A DNA stretch of 5,994 nt from Bryobacterales bacterium (lineage in GTDB: Bacteria > Cyanobacteriota > Vampirovibrionia > Obscuribacterales > Obscuribacteraceae): positions 1-5,994 of the forward strand of contig CAJCHQ010000428.1 in NCBI GenBank assembly GCA_903970295.1, in the 5' to 3' direction. Below, in pieces: positions 5,732 to 5,994 of this stretch. The notes beneath the pieces are model-generated. The model worked only from the letters and a program-made list of their open reading frames with translations, searched no databases and was not told the origin of the DNA. Every line of letters begins with the position of its first letter. Position 1 is the first letter of the stretch. The position numbers and the translations under genes are program-made.

Positions 5732-5994
5732 AAACTTCGCCTCAGCCTTCGCATTGCGCGGCGGACCCACCAGGCTATGCCGCGTTGCGATGACGCTCGG
5801 CGCGCCGGCAAGCCGCGCCGAAACCCCTGCATAGATTGCCGGGGTGGGATTGTGCACATGAACCACATCGGGCTTGGTCTCTCGAAAGATCCGGAAAAAG
5901 CGGCGCGCGGAGTCGGAAATATGCTGCCCAATATGCGCCTGGACTGAAAATCCCTCCGCTCGCAGCGTCTCCCCGAGTGCGCCGAGATGACCGA
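5732..5994 (-). pseudogene. Fragment of a GT4-family glycosyltransferase, fused in frame
   Basis: The frame is open from the right edge and encodes about 87 residues typical of the N-terminal lobe of a GT-B, GT4-type glycosyltransferase. Visible marks are GHLGALGETLRAEGF, then the strand KPDVVHVHNPTPAIYAGVSA, then RLAGAPSVIATRHSL and a positively charged helix ending AEAKF. GT4 enzymes transfer sugars from nucleotide donors in cell-surface or exopolysaccharide synthesis. The C-terminal donor-binding domain is absent: right after AEAKF the protein becomes the anti-sigma factor without a frame break. GC is about 63% over 5761-5994, against 43-53% in the rows from 5581 to 5720. This is best described as a broken or chimeric gene piece; whether it exists in the genome or only in the assembly cannot be told here. 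Confidence 0.65.

Overview
The window looks like ordinary bacterial chromosome of middling GC (about 43-53% by hand count in sampled rows). It carries one housekeeping gene, a WYL-domain gene and a set of small exported proteins that I can only partly place. Apart from a gene tail at the left edge, every supported gene is on the minus strand, so transcription runs from high to low coordinates. I see no tRNA, rRNA, CRISPR array or mobile element, and no gap without a gene exceeds about 210 bases. The many small signal-peptide proteins with helical or Ser/Thr-rich bodies suggest a poorly characterised environmental lineage. Non-photosynthetic Cyanobacteria of the Obscuribacterales type are one guess, made from protein style only and held with low confidence.

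Left part (1-2740): a plus-strand gene tail (2-169) meets the 3' end of a minus-strand gene for a WYL-domain protein without a DNA-binding domain (147-764). Upstream of that is a complete argS (867-2636), whose extended -10 promoter (2671-2679) and ribosome binding site fix the start at the ATG at 2636.

Middle part (2740-3910): two genes 24 bases apart form a likely operon, a 92-residue exported coiled-coil protein followed by an exported NTF2/SnoaL-like protein. A consensus TATAAT lies upstream, abutting a perfect 13-base palindrome, and three TGTTCA motifs lie further upstream. A strong hairpin (3816-3850) separates this operon from the next gene.

Right part (3908-5994): an exported Ser/Thr-rich protein (3908-4441); a 209-base intergenic region with a 24-base tandem duplication; an exported LTxxQ (Spy/CpxP/CnrX-like) protein (4651-5181); and, overlapping it by 14 bases, a zinc-finger anti-sigma factor (5168 to about 5731). 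The last two look like the end of an ECF sigma / anti-sigma / periplasmic sensor operon. At about 5730 the anti-sigma frame runs without a stop or start codon into GC-rich sequence (about 63%) encoding a GT4 glycosyltransferase fragment that continues off the window. This is either a recombination scar or an assembly chimera, and it removes the anti-sigma gene's own start and any sigma gene.

I did not find a convincing new multi-gene system. The points most worth checking are the chimeric junction, the anti-sigma/LTxxQ pair, the WYL protein without an HTH, and the two intergenic regions with palindromes and repeats.
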